A stretch of 14,160 nt of DNA from an uncultured Aquimarina sp. Its GTDB lineage: Bacteria > Bacteroidota > Bacteroidia > Flavobacteriales > Flavobacteriaceae. Numbering within the stretch: position 1 is the stretch's first letter; the number at the start of each line of letters is the position of its first letter. Shown here piece by piece: positions 13,631 through 14,160 of the stretch. Under the pieces are notes generated by a model. The model was not told the DNA's origin. It ran no database searches and saw nothing but the letters and a program-made list of their open reading frames with translations. Position numbers and translations under genes: made by a program. The stretch is from assembly GCA_937958735.1 (NCBI GenBank), contig CALGNG010000086.1, positions 1-14,160 of the forward strand, read 5' to 3'.

Positions 13631-13913
13631 TTACTCAAAATCCTTGATAACAAAACTATTTATTCGCTCTTTACAGGCCTTCTCTGTCTGTTCTTTTAGC
13701 TTATTTACCCTAATAGTAACATACTCCAATTCGGATTTAGAAATTGTGTATCCTTTTTTGTAAAGAGAATCTATGCCCGTTTTTTTAGTATCGTAAAGAG
13801 GGAGTATCTTTTTAAATTCTAAATCCATTGTAGAAGCTATCCTCCCTAATTCTTCTAAATTATGGGTCTTATGCTTATAGCCTGTAAAATACTAAAATTA
13901 AAGTATGGTACTT
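13631..13913 (-). pseudogene. Frameshifted remnant of a HEPN-domain protein (C-terminal part)
   Basis: The intact part is a 65-codon frame from an internal ATG at 13828. The same frame reads further upstream without a start as TGYKHKTHNLEELGRIAS. Just before that, the sequence resumes in another frame as KYHTLILVF (about 13887-13913), the expected partner of VFTGY in HEPN proteins, so a single-base frameshift lies near 13886. Downstream, DSLYKKGYTISKSELEYV and RVNKLKEQTEKACKERI match the C-terminal end of Bacteroidota nucleotidyltransferase-plus-HEPN proteins as I remember them. The N-terminal nucleotidyltransferase part is absent. HEPN domains often act as RNases or toxin-antitoxin partners; this copy should be dead. 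Confidence 0.65.
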
Positions 13914-14071
13914 TTATATAACTTAATAGATCGTTGTTTTTTAAATAAGTGCTTTTAAGGCTTTTTCTTGCAATAAGGGATTATTTGAAAATTCTGCTAA
14001 AGTCCCGCATTTAATTATGTAGAGGTCAGTATTTAATTACGTATCTTATATTTCAATAAATACGTGTTATT

Positions 14072-14160
14072 ATGGATATTTTTAAGGGTCAAAATCTTCT
14101 AGAGTTCTCTGATCGGTTCAAAACTGACGAAAATTGCAAGGAATACTTAGCGTCAATAAA
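14072..14160 (+). CDS. IS1595-family transposase, N-terminal fragment running off the window
   Basis: Only 29 codons are inside the window: MDIFKGQNLLEFSDRFKTDE and then NCKEYLASI. The pattern FkTDEnCkeYLa is the start of the zinc-ribbon domain of IS1595-family transposases, in which a Cys-x2-Cys pair follows a few residues later. The left end of the element should lie between about 13914 and 14071. Two imperfect copies of GCATTTAATTATGTA/GTATTTAATTACGTA (14007-14021 and 14029-14043) lie just before the start and may belong to the element's end. The truncation is due to the window edge, not proven decay. Confidence 0.75.
   Translation, partial: MDIFKGQNLLEFSDRFKTDENCKEYLASI

Noticed and set aside
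1-14160. tRNA, rRNA or riboswitch genes
   Set aside because: No cloverleaf with a GGTTCGAATCC-type arm, no rRNA core sequence and no recognisable riboswitch aptamer was seen in the intergenic regions by eye.

Overview
The window is AT-rich (roughly two thirds A+T by eye). It has no strong Shine-Dalgarno sites, its signal peptides end in the Bacteroidota style (..YSQ, ..FSQ, ..LWSQ), it carries an STN-type TonB-dependent receptor, and it has conjugative-transposon Tra proteins of the Bacteroidetes type. It most likely comes from a Flavobacteriia-like member of the Bacteroidota. This is inferred from protein character only.

Layout. (1) 13-2204, plus strand: an ECF sigma factor, a tightly linked SemiSWEET-type sugar transporter, a 345-base gap, then a polytopic membrane protein with a PH-like C-terminal part. 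(2) 2310-13221: a module of eleven genes in five blocks on alternating strands. The minus-strand blocks are [191-aa secreted protein, 258-aa secreted protein, TraJ/VirB6-like], [TraF/VirB3-like, TraE/VirB2-like] and [TraK, HerA-like ATPase]. The plus-strand blocks are an 885-aa TonB-dependent receptor lying between TraJ and TraF, and an operon of three exported proteins (201, 312 and 200 aa). (3) 13222-14160: gene debris, namely a pseudogene with two in-frame stops and a frameshifted HEPN-domain remnant, followed by the start of an IS1595-family transposase that runs off the right edge.

How it may work. Four proteins (VirB2-, VirB3-, VirB6-like and TraK) belong to the Bacteroidetes-type type IV secretion or conjugation apparatus. 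No VirB4/TraG ATPase, relaxase, TraM or TraN is visible here. The only ATPase is a HerA/DUF87-type pump whose sequence recalls DNA-defence ATPases. A TonB-dependent receptor is sandwiched inside the tra genes, and five unrecognised exported proteins of similar style flank them. Both divergent intergenic regions (5412-5675 and 10733-11088) carry a related inverted repeat, TATAAG-n-CTTATA, which suggests common control. The best candidate for something undescribed is therefore a divergent type IV secretion-like envelope system with a HerA-type motor and a dedicated TonB-dependent receptor. A degraded or split conjugative element with its remaining genes outside the window is the main alternative.
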